The notes under the pieces were generated by a model, which worked only from the letters and a program-made list of their open reading frames with translations, had not been told where the DNA came from and made no database searches. From Pezizomycotina sp. ARF18 (Eukaryota > Ascomycota), in NCBI GenBank assembly GCA_002224055.1, contig AZLU01000086.1, positions 101,654-157,260 on the forward strand: DNA of 55,607 nucleotides, given 5' to 3'. The position numbers and the translations under genes were made by a program. Shown here piece by piece: positions 11,588-20,638 of the stretch (positions are counted from its first letter, which is position 1; every line of letters starts with the position of its first letter).

Positions 11588-12978
11588 ATGTCTCCAAGTT
11601 CGCTTATAAGCTCGCCACGGCATCTTTCAGGTTCTCGTTGCTTTTATGAGACCCGTCATCGTCGATTATTAAATGATTCACCGCTAGCCCGACCTCCACG
11701 AACCCCTCAAACGCGAATCGTGATGTCCAACGACCCTCGGAGGAATCGCGGCATCACAGGGCTCATCGGGTTGCCCATAGACGTAAAAACCCTCATCTTA
11801 GAACATTCACCTGACTTTGCGAGCCTTGACTCTTTCGTTGTATGTTCGCGAGAGATTTACGATGCGTATAAAATGTTCGAACGCCAGATACGGGTTTCAG
11901 TCCTGCGACGCATGCTTTCGGCGGAGGCGGAAGAAGCGGCCGTTCTGCTTTACAAAGCACAGTCGCTCGCCGACGACGGCAATATTGGAGAGTTCGTCAA
12001 GGAACGCTTTGAGCGTACAGAAGCAACCATACCTCCGTGTCGCAGTAGGATATCAAGTTTGCGCATTACTTCGGACTCCGCGCGCCAAATACTCCGTAAC
12101 CACCAGATCGCAACAACCGTAACGCGACACTTCCTAAGAAGTTACTGACGAGATCACCACCGTCGCTCCGATAAAGAGACCAATGCTACCGCCTACAGAA
12201 ACCGAATACCAACGTGTATACACTGCAGTATGCAGACTCTGGCTGCTATTTGTCCTGTGTGCGGAAGGGACGAAAGGCTTGAAAGACGCGGGCATACTTA
12301 GTGACCCCGACCAACCTATCGCGACCGAATACTCCGCAACGTCCGACGCTTTCGCAAGATCATGGATTCTTACGGCTTTTGGGGCGGCCGCACTGTGATG
12401 TGTGTCTACAAGTACTCGAGGAAGAAGTCATAAAGGCGGCGACGAGACTATTGGAGATATGGGGGTTCGGGCTTGATGTAGCGTCGCCGCCACCCGGCGC
12501 ATCCTTAGATGGGTGTTTGTCTCCCCTCGCAATAAAACATTCTTACCAAAATTTGGAGCTGATGCGATGATATAGCACTCCGAAAAATCCTTTCCCCCGC
12601 AACGTCTTCATATCGCCAGGCCTCGAAGAGTCACCCTTGCCTCTCGGCGGCGTAGACGAGAAGGAAGCGACGGAGAGGTTGACGAAGCTATTCCTAATGG
12701 ACGCAGTAGACGATTTCTTCTTTCTTATAGCGGACGCGTACGAGACTAGGGTACTGTCCAACAGGAGTGGGGCGAAGCCGCGGAACCGCTGAGAGTATTC
12801 AGGGTGCCTGGGGTATCTTTGATCGGCAAAAATGATGGATGGCCGTACGGATGGATGCTAGATGGTAGGCAGGCGGAAGTTGGAGGTTGCGTTTTCGATG
12901 ACTGGAGGTTGGAGGAGTGGGGATTTATCTTCCGGAGCTACACCACTGATCATTTGACGTTTGATGCTGGTAGTTAGA
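11588..12978 (+). CDS. F-box-like family protein, copy 1 (stitched)
   Basis: First of three paralogues in the same orientation. The N-terminal 186 codons read without a break: a Ser/Arg-rich start, then an F-box-like helical block (LPIDVKTLILEHSPDFASL, then REIYDAYK, residues about 61-95) and SVLRRMLSAEAEEAAVLLY. Alternative start Met codons lie at 11588 and near residue 46. After frame losses near 12055 and 12165 the shared middle continues (CRLWLLFVLC near 12232; GFWGGRTVMCVYKY near 12380). The C-terminus has the family signature CVFDDWRLEEWGF (about 12890-12930), stop at 12976-12978. Family role is unknown; an F-box would suggest substrate recruitment to an SCF ubiquitin ligase, but the match is only to the general LP-x(n)-L pattern. 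This copy is the most diverged of the three. Confidence 0.6.
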
Positions 12979-13500
12979 TGGTTATAGAACGGACGGCCCG
13001 AGCAAACAAATGCTCTCTCAGTACCAATGCCGGTCCGTATATCTCTGAATGTGAACTATCGTGGCAGACAAGCATGTCAATACGGTGCTAGGGTAATCTG
13101 TCGTGATCATAACAGGCGAGCATGAACTGCAGTACTTCCTCGCTTAAAGAAACGAATGGAGCAGGTGTCAAACGTCAAAGGAGATACGATTGGTAGATAC
13201 CGGTATCGAACGATACTATTTCCTATAATCGTGATATTTTTTCTATCGAAATCGGCAGGTACATTGTTTACCTTTAGATTTCCGCGCTTCTAGAGCGATG
13301 AGAGTATCCTCCACATATACTCTAAACTCATCGATCGTACTGGCTTGTGTAAAATCAAAGTTAGTCCCGCTAACAAATAAATAAGCGGATTATCCACTCC
13401 CATTTAACGGTAATCCATTTACTCGTTCACTAGGCAAGGCTGGAAGAAAATCTGAAAGATTATCGTGAATCTTGCGATAGCAACATCTTCCATCGCAGGA
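12979..13500. other. Intergenic, no gene seen
   Basis: About 520 bases with no convincing frame on either strand, leading into the tetraspan-like gene. An opposite-strand open frame (13419-13901) is treated as its shadow. Confidence 0.55.
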
Positions 13501-14237
13501 ATGGCTCGCCCCCGAGGCTGAACGGCAGCGCCATATGCGGTCTCGTGCTGCGCATCGGCGCCATCATCGTCTCGAGCATAGCCCTGAGTATTACGATTCA
13601 CACAGCAGCAAAAGACCACCACGCTATCATCGGCGGCTTTGTTGTCGTGAGTACCAATGATAAAAAAACCTAACTTTCTCCATTTCCTTGCTTGTCGGTT
13701 TAACTCATCTAATGTCCATAAAACAACTAGCCTCTGGTATCTCCTCATAGTTGACATCCTAGTACTCTTAAGCCCGTTCGCTGCTAGCCTCACGTTTGTC
13801 CGTGAAAGGGTTGATGCCATCTGCCTCTTGATTTCCTGTTCCTGGTCGCCATAGGGATCACCGGCGGCGTTAACGTCGCTATGGAGGGGCCGCTCGCGCA
13901 CGCGACCCCGGGTTATTCCGATTGTTACAGTATAACTCTACATTGGATACGAGGTAAACGTGCTACGTGGCCCCGTGGGAGGATGAGGACATGCGCTGTT
14001 TGGGTATTTTGCGCGATGTTGTACGTCAAACCCCCCCCCCCCCTTTTTTTCATTTTTTATTTTTTTTTTTCCCCAAATAGTTTATGTTCTCTTGTTTTTA
14101 AAATACTAAGGCTTACCCAATTGCGGGGTAGTTTTTGGCGGCTGGTCATTGTGGCTACGAAGTGTTGTTGTTGCTGTCGAAAAGCGCGGGACCCTGAGGA
14201 CGATAAGGTACTCATAGCCGGGGTAGACCTACTCTGA
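13501..14237 (+). CDS. Small tetraspan-like membrane protein with Cys5 cluster (stitched)
   Basis: Start ATG at 13501; one extra C in the run at 13508-13515 restores the frame (MARPPRLNGSAICG). Membrane segment 1: LVLRIGAIIVSSIALSI. A loop follows (HTAAKDHHAIIGGFVV). An intron with donor GTGAGT near 13647 and acceptor CAACTAG near 13730 has a CCTAAC branch-like site. Segment 2: LWYLLIVDILVLLSPFAA. Segment 3: FLVAIGITGGVNVA, after a frame change near 13834. A Cys/Tyr loop leads to segment 4 (CAVWVFCAMLY / WRLVIVATK), directly followed by KCCCCCRK and a short acidic tail, stop 14237. Four segments and small size recall MARVEL-like fungal proteins. The juxtamembrane Cys5 is a plausible palmitoylation site (inference). 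Whether a C/T-tract intron (about 14025-14131) is spliced is unresolved. Confidence 0.5.
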
Positions 14238-14780
14238 ATGGGACCGAGCTGAGCGGAATCAGTACGGGCAGCGCTACGGAGCTAGCTAGAACATAACACT
14301 ATAGCTTCTTCTCGTAAGATATTTCTGAAAATTTTGACTGTAAATAACTTCTCTAGCCGTTGAGTGCGCCGCGGCGCTAGTAAACTCTTTGTCCGAATAT
14401 ACATAATTTTGAAGACTCTGCGATTTCGTACGACAATGCTATACATGTATCCGAATCATATAAAATGATTATCGATGTAATTTGTATGTAAACTGATCTA
14501 AGAGCCTGAGTGGTGCGTGAACTGTGTTGGAAGATCCAAATCCCAGTAACAGTGTCGGAGATGACCACTCGAGTTGACTTGCTCGTCATAAACACAATAC
14601 GTCAAAAATGCAAATGTAAATGCAATGATATAGAACCCCTCAATGGTAAACAGAAAACGGATTAATAAAAAAAAAAAAAATGAATAGGATCCATAGGCAA
14701 AGCAAATGGTGAACAGTACAAGATCGGCTGTCCTACCAGGAATGCTGCTTTTCAACGAAAATGCCGACGTGTAGAGGTCA
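14238..14780. other. Intergenic, no supported gene
   Basis: No supported gene. A minus-strand open frame (14498-14794) is Phe/Ile/Leu-rich because of T and A tracts and has no other support. It could be a membrane protein fragment, but I do not call it. Confidence 0.5.
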
Positions 14781-15165
14781 TTAGGAGTTGGCATCTAGCG
14801 GGCGAATCACTTCTATTAATGTGACTGGGACTGGCGTGGCTGGGCCTGGCACCGCCCTCCTCGAATACCCGCTCTGCAGAGCCGCATTCGTCTTCCTCGT
14901 AGCGTGGGGACCTTGAGTGGCTCCGGCAACGGCTCTTCGAGTAATAATCAGACCCGTGGCCATCGCAGCCATCAAAGCTGGATGAGACGAAGAATGCCTT
15001 TCAGAGTTATTAACCCGCAATGAGGAACGTGACCGGTACCTAGCGCGACCATTTGAAGAAGATTCAACGTTGCTATGAATGAGTTCGCCACTGTCCGGAG
15101 AATGCAATTCATCTCCTTCGGACCGAGGCGGCGTCGGGGGTTGACCCAGTTGACTGGAATGTCAT
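14781..15165 (-). CDS. Ser/Arg-rich hypothetical protein (stitched)
   Basis: Not recognised. From the ATG at 15165 (MTF) one missing base in the next few codons gives a frame open to the stop at 14781-14783, about 128 codons. It has a Pro/Ser-rich N-terminus (SQLGQPPTPPRSEGDEL), a Ser/Arg/Asn-rich middle (ARYRSRSSLRVNNSERH), a short hydrophobic patch (ALMAAMATGLIITRR) and a Pro/Ala end (VPGPATPVPVTLIEVI). Composition is clearly protein-like and unlike its flanks, and the opposite strand is not open. It may be a fragment of a longer gene. It sits between the tetraspan-like gene and the second duplicated unit. No function can be proposed. Confidence 0.4.
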
Positions 15166-15508
15166 AGGGAGTTAGCAATGTCCTTTAACTATAGATGTTT
15201 TCGAGTGCTTCAGGCTCTTTTGCCATGCCAAGGGAGGGAGAAGATGCTTACTATACTCGCTTGTGCCCTTGTAGGAACGATCTTGCGGCCGCTAAATTAT
15301 GTTGAGCTACTTCAACAAGCCAGACATGCCTTAGTTTATTGCGTCTCGTTCCATACGCTTTAGGATATGCTTTTAGGAAAGCTTTCCTGTGATCTAGATG
15401 CCTTAAATTAAAGAGAGGTTAGTGGCTGCTGAGCTTTAGATGTGTTTTATCATAATATTTAATTAGGAATACTTCTTTTCTTGCTTTCTGGTATTGAATG
15501 ACCCATTC
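15166..15508. other. Intergenic, nothing seen
   Basis: About 340 bases between two minus-strand genes, with no convincing frame. It should hold the 5' region of the gene to its left. Confidence 0.5.
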
Positions 15509-15763
15509 TTACTGCTTTAACACCTTCTCCCAGCATTCCGCGCACGCGACGAGCGCCTTATGACCTGCGGTTAGGATACCAAAAATGGATCTCTTATTCG
15601 GATATTCTATGTCCTCGGCTGATAAACCCTTGTAGCATTTCAGCACCCTCTCGAACTCATCATGATACGTAGTGCCAGTTTTGTTGACACGTTTCGTGAT
15701 TTCAGAGTACTCTTTATACCGCCTATCTACTTCAGGAATCCAGTATGGTTTCGGGTAGGCCAT
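15509..15763 (-). CDS. Small hypothetical charged protein, copy 2
   Basis: Complete 84-codon frame, ATG at 15763 and stop at 15509. Not recognised. The protein is charged and Tyr-rich at the N-terminus (PYWIPEVDRRYKEYSE), has a helical centre (DEFERVLKCYKGL) and a less polar C-terminal part with two Cys (GILTAGHKALVACAECW). Position and layout match the small gene at 9619-9827: both are on the minus strand, about 0.3-0.5 kb left of a duplicated segment and followed on the plus strand by an F-box-like paralogue. This copy needs no frame repair, which makes it the better model of the pair. Function unknown. Confidence 0.5.
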   Translation of the reverse strand: MAYPKPYWIPEVDRRYKEYSEITKRVNKTGTTYHDEFERVLKCYKGLSAEDIEYPNKRSIFGILTAGHKALVACAECWEKVLKQ

Positions 15764-16009
15764 TGTTGCGCGTTAGCAGGGGACTTCAGGAGCTTCAAAG
15801 ATCAATGATTGATGTAAATCTTCTAAATCCGCCCTCAGATCGAGACGGTGCAGGCTGCAAGGAGCGAAAGCAGGAGTAAATCGATTCTGGCCGTAAGAAC
15901 GGGCTCGAGCTTTAAGGGACTATAAGGCCAAGAGAAATTCTCTAGGGTGGGTCAGAAGAGGTTTGGGGGCTTTTGGTATTGGCTAGTAATTAGGGTGATA
16001 TGTTCAACA

Positions 16010-16470
16010 GTTGGGGTCATCGAACGGGTTTATGTAGAAACCAGTTCTGTTCACATTCAGGTGAGCATCGTTATAAGATTTGATTGCTGGCGCACAACTG
16101 CAAGCTCAAGATCTCAGGATCACGCTAACAACGGCGAAATGCAGGTACCCGCAGTCTCGCCAGATTTCTTCAAAACTTTAGAGCGCCACGGTATCGAGCC
16201 CTTGTAAAGACATCTGCCTGGCTGTTGTTTCTTATCGTATACATCGATTGCAACGAATAAGCGCTATGGCCGTCAAGTTCTTTGATAGCCATTGTCTCGA
16301 CTTCTGACACGTCAAGCCTTTAATAACCCTGATTATCGGCCGAGAAACGATCTTGGTGCTCAACAGCATAAGAAAAAGCATTTTAGTCTGCTTCTTCTCA
16401 AATAACAGCTTGCATTTGTATGTACTACTAAAAGGGTCGATTATAATCAAGGTAGAATACAAAGATGAAA
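16010..16470. repeat. Duplicated segment, copy B
   Basis: Counterpart of 10100-10625, with the same ordered landmarks. On the plus strand an open frame from 15947 ends with NNGEMQVPAVSPDFFKTLE and a stop at 16205-16207. Copy A has the same residues with synonymous changes (GCG/GCA, GTA/GTC, ACG/ACT), which hints at a coding sequence. On the minus strand KKQTKMLFL and IVSRPIIRVIKGL are also shared at protein level with copy A. The functional strand cannot be decided from two copies. Confidence 0.75.
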
Positions 16471-16797
16471 AAAAGGGTCAGTAAATGGTAGGAAGCATCA
16501 GCGTTTTAAGAACCTCAACAAAGAAATTCAAATATGAAGGAAATTGGGTATGTAAAAATCTTTCATTTAGCTGATCTGATACCGTGAATGAGAATCACAC
16601 TAGATACGACCGTGACCCCCTCCCTTGTTACTGTTTCTCCCCTTTGTCGTATAACTGCTAGGTTTTGGTCCTATCTGCGATCATCATCAAATTTCCACTT
16701 ATATACTAGGCTATCTTCCTAAGTATTCTTGCCGTCTGCGGTCGAACGCCTATCGTACTGAGTGCCAGTAGTTTTCTTCAACCCCGATTATAATTGA

Positions 16798-16810
16798 ATA
16801 TATATAAAAA
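16798..16810 (+). promoter_or_regulatory. TATA box of F-box-like copy 2
   Basis: ATATATATAAAAA lies about 38-50 bases before the ATG at 16849. That spacing suits a TATA box only with a very short 5' leader. Confidence 0.4.
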
Positions 16811-16848
16811 GGCACTCTCAATTGACCGATCCGGTTCTAGAATCCGTG

Positions 16849-18428
16849 ATGGCCGAGGCGAGCAGTCCCATCTCTCGTTCCCTACTTGCCGAAATCTCTA
16901 GTGGCTCCTCATCCGAGGAACGTCAGAAATTTGACGGCCACCTTAGCCTGTTACCGCTGGACATCAAAGTCATCCTTCTTCGACACATTCCCGACTTTCC
17001 GAGCCTCCGTTCGCTCATCCTCTCAGGGCGGGAGTTTTACGATGCGCATAGAACCTTTCCCGAGCAGGTTCTCCTCTAGGTTCTGCTGCACGACTTGAGT
17101 GCCCGCGAAGAAAAGGAGGCTTTGCGTCTCTACGATGCTCAGCGACTCCTCAACACCGAATCCGCTACGACGGCAGAGGTGCGTGAATTTGTCGCAAAGT
17201 GTTATTATCCTTCTGCTCAGAATGACCTGGAAGACGAGTCATTTCTACCGTGGATGCTGGCAGCGCTAAAGCCGTCTTCGACGCTCTAGACCCATGCGAT
17301 TACGTCGAGGAGCAGAAGGTATCGTTCGTCTGCCGCAACTCCGAGCCAAAAATAGATCCGCTTGGGTCCTTCTAAAGAACCATATCGTCGTCTCAAAGCT
17401 CGCGCGGCGATTTCTAAGGACAAGGCTAAATTCAAAGGGTGAAAGTTCAGCGGAGTCCAATCCTATAACGACCTTTACGATAGCGAAGAGCACCGTGTGC
17501 GTTTAGCTTTCTATCAGTTATGGGCAATCTTCATCGTGTGTAAGGAACGACCAGCACCGCCGCCGGAAAACACGGCACGGGCTGGAGGGGTCGAACCAGG
17601 GCCACACGCACGTGACCTTCGGTCCGGAGGATTGCTCACGTCCTAGCTGGACCTGGCCGCATATCGGCGCTCCGCCTACCAGTTGCGCGACGCGGAAGTC
17701 ACTCATATCTTCCGCAGCTTCGAGTTTTGGGAAGCTGAGGCTATGCTTTGCGCCCACCACTTCATCACCGAGGCCCTGCTGCCGTACACGAAGCTTGCTT
17801 TAGAACTCAAGCAGGCCAGGAAAAAAAGCGCCAGCCTGTAATCGGGCCAACGGTTCGGCTTGAAATCGCTGCAAAACTTGCAGCTATGTCTGCATGGATT
17901 GATAAAGCTGTCGGTCCTACGCCGGCAATAGACTCTCTCAGGGTACCTGGCACCAGAATCTCTCCAAGTTGCTGATGCTAGAAGAGCAGATGGCGGCATA
18001 CTTTCTCTACTCTGTGTAAAGCCAGCGTCTCACCTGGCACGGAGGACTCTCGAACATATACTAACGGCGCATCCCACGCTCGATACGATAAGAGACGAGC
18101 CCTTCATCTGCATCGACAGAGCATGCGATGATCGCTTAACCGATTCTTTTGAGGTGACGGCGCCGCCTAAGAGAATATTTCGGGAGCCTGGAGGTATATA
18201 CGACGCGCAATGCGGAATTTGGTTGCTACTAAACGATGATACGACTCCAGACAGGGACGCGTGCGTGTGGGACGATTGGAGGCTAAAGAAATTGGGTATC
18301 ATTATCACACACAAGTCGTTGAGCGTTTCACCGACGAGGATGGCGAAGAGAATCACAGGCTTACTGAAGTCGATTGGTATAGAATAAGGTGCGATTTGAA
18401 GCTTGTTTTCTCTTTTATAGTGTATTAA
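16849..18428 (+). pseudogene. F-box-like family protein, copy 2, with in-frame stop
   Basis: Second paralogue, ATG at 16849. F-box-like block LSLLPLDIKVILLRHIPDF then REFYDAHRTF (residues about 35-74). At 17077-17079 a TAG interrupts the frame where copies 1 and 3 have Ser, and the same frame continues immediately with LLHDLSAREEKEALRLYDA. This stop cannot be repaired by a base gain, so it is a real nonsense change or a substitution error. Later blocks match copy 3: EVREFVAKCYYPS, KAVFDALDP, DPLGSF, then (one base lost) LKNHIVVSKLARRFL, RLAFYQLWAIFIVCKE, EVTHIFRSFEFWEAE and PGGIYDAQCGIWLL. The family end VWDDWRLKKLG is followed, after one lost base, by YHYHTQVVERF. Stop at 18426-18428. Other frame changes look like homopolymer losses. 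It may still be expressed if the TAG is an error. Confidence 0.55.
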
Positions 18429-19061
18429 ATGGGATCACGATGCTAGATCGTAACCGCCGGGGAAGACTTGCTTTGGATGAGCACGAGCTGGGCGGAATGG
18501 GTAAACGGAGCTAGCTTGATTGTTACTTAGAATTAAAGAGCTCCTCGAGTATCATCCTAAATGTTTCAAGAACGTACCAAAGCCTTTTTTTGTCTAATTT
18601 AGTGGCTCACAGGCAAAGAAGGCGAGGGGACGATTTAAATACGTTGAGGGCTGGCCCACTGACTGACTGACGACCGAACCTATTATCTAAGTTGCTCTCA
18701 TTTAATGTGAACTTGTTCCGTCGGACAGATCCCGGGTTATTTTATAAACAGACTATATCTTTAGTCTCTTGATCCGTTCTTTTTACTCTACAATTTATGC
18801 TAGGAGAACATTTAGGTTCAAGTTCTCATAAGACACGATTTTGTATACCAGTGGCGCTTAGCTCGTGAGACTTTACGTCCGCGCCACTCAAAAACCGCGT
18901 TTCTTCTTTTTTTTTTTTCTTTTTTTTTTCCTCGCAAGTACTGGTTACGTAGCTGTAGCGTTCTATGCCCGACCTCATCGCCACTAGAATATTCCTCAAA
19001 CTATCTCGCTTCATAACTATCGCTTACTGATTATTGATGCACAGTAGACAGTTCAGTAAAC
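18429..19061. other. Intergenic between F-box-like copies 2 and 3
   Basis: No gene on either strand. It contains mixed T tracts near 18907-18930. No counterpart of the ~450 bp duplicated segment or of the small minus-strand gene was found here, so unit 3 is shorter. Confidence 0.6.
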
Positions 19062-20638
19062 ATGAATTCCCTCGAGATCCAACCATGTACAAATCCTCCA
19101 ACGCTTGAAGTCGAGGGTAGCAACGCGCGTAGTGCCCTTCAACACAGGCGGAAGGCGCTAGTGGTTGCGTTCCCGCCGACGGTGCTCAGGCCAACCCCCC
19201 TTGCCGTAATAAAGCGGTGGACTATCTAAGTCTCCTTCCTCTTGACGTTAAACTTCGAAATTCCACCGATTTCGCCAGCTTGCAATCCCTTATCCTCTCG
19301 CGGCGCGAATTCTACGATGCGTATAAAGCTTTCAAGAGCAAATTCTACTTTCCTTTATGCTCAATAATCTGTCGGCCAAGGAAGAAAGAGAGGCGATATT
19401 GCTTTACGATGCGCACAGATTTCAAGTTCTTGCCGTCAAGTCTAATAGTACATGTACCATGAAGCAAGTGCGCGAGTTCGTGGCCGAGCGATACTATCCT
19501 AGCCCAAGGTTGATCCCGAAGACGCTTCCTTCCCTAAGCCCGACACCAGCAGCGCCAAGTCCATTTTCGAATCCACAGGCTCCAGCACAGTCGCGCAAGA
19601 TCGAGATATAGCCTCTGTTTGTCAAACGCCAACACCCAAGGCGGACCCGCTCGGCGCCTTTTTTAAAGAATCATATTACGGTCTCTAAGCTCGTGCGCGG
19701 TTCTTTGCGGCGAAGCTAGATAGCAAAAAACATATGGCGGCGTCCAACCTAATGACACCCGACACCGAGAGCGAACGGCGCCGCGTGCGGTTAGCGATGT
19801 ACCAGTTATGGACCATCTTCATCCTCTGCAGAAAAGATCGAGCCCGTGGCCGAGAGATTCCACCTGGCCGGAAGGAGAACTGATATGGTCAGAAGGTGGC
19901 GCAATAAATCCCTATCATCTCGAAGACGCCGAGGTCACCCATATGTTTCGCAGCTTCGAGTTCTGGGACGTGGAGGTATTACTTTGCGTGTACAGGTTTC
20001 TCATCGAGGCTTTGCTGCCATACACCCAGATGGCTTCGCAAGTTCGGACCGCCGAGTTCGAGCGAGGATGAAGGCCGAAGTTCACAACGATCCAATGCCG
20101 GCAACAATTCCTTGTCCGATCGCCTTGCGGCTTTCAGAGCTAAGGTTAACAGTTTGAAGGGGTCGGGCCCGATTCAATCGCCTTGGCATCGAAACCTGTC
20201 AAAGCGGATAATGCTGGTACACAAAATGCCTGGTATCTCATGGCTCTTATCGTTTGGACCGGAGGCTCCAGAGGTCCATCAGCTATTAAAGAAGGTGGTG
20301 ACTGAAAGCATCGAAGCACTCAGCTGCCGAGGCACGAAAGCTTTCCCTACATTCCTAAACTTGCTATCAAACGCCTAAGGAGTTCGCTTCCGGCTCGGGC
20401 CCCTCCGAGGAAAGTGTTTCCTAAACCCGGAGGAGTTTACGATCCGCATAGCGGCACCTGGTTGTGGAGACGGACTACCGTCGCGGTGGATCTGGACGCA
20501 TGTGTATGGGACGACTGGAGGCTTGAGCAATGGGGCTACCATTACCACACGCAGGTTGTGGAGACTTATATGGATGAAGCTGGACTTGTGCAATACACTG
20601 GCAAGACCGTGCCCGTGGATGTTGAGCCGGTTGAGTAA
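19062..20638 (+). CDS. F-box-like family protein, copy 3 (stitched)
   Basis: Third paralogue, start taken at the ATG at 19062 (MNSLEIQPC). F-box-like block LSLLPLDVKL, then STDFASLQSLILSRREFYDAYK. Compared with copies 1 and 2, three residues are missing before the DFASL motif, which fits a 9-base in-frame deletion. Further blocks: MLNNLSAKEEREAILLYDA, QVREFVAERYYPS, SSAKSIFES, PKADPLGAF, LAMYQLWTIFILCRKDRA, EVTHMFRSFEFWDVE, LIEALLPYTQMA. The end is intact: PGGVYDPHSGTWLW, DACVWDDWRLEQWGYHYH, stop at 20636-20638. Frame changes between blocks look like single-base losses. The conserved central LW-x-IF-x-LC-K block and the C-terminal WDDWRLE block are stronger family signatures than the F-box-like N-terminus. 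Function unknown; lineage-expanded F-box-like families are common in fungal accessory regions. Confidence 0.6.

Noticed and set aside
13419-13901. 160-codon minus-strand frame
   Set aside because: The plus strand shows membrane segments and splice sites of the tetraspan-like gene over the same bases.
14498-14794. Hydrophobic minus-strand frame with poly-Phe
   Set aside because: Hydrophobicity comes from A/T tracts; there is no link to the frame of the neighbouring Ser/Arg-rich gene.
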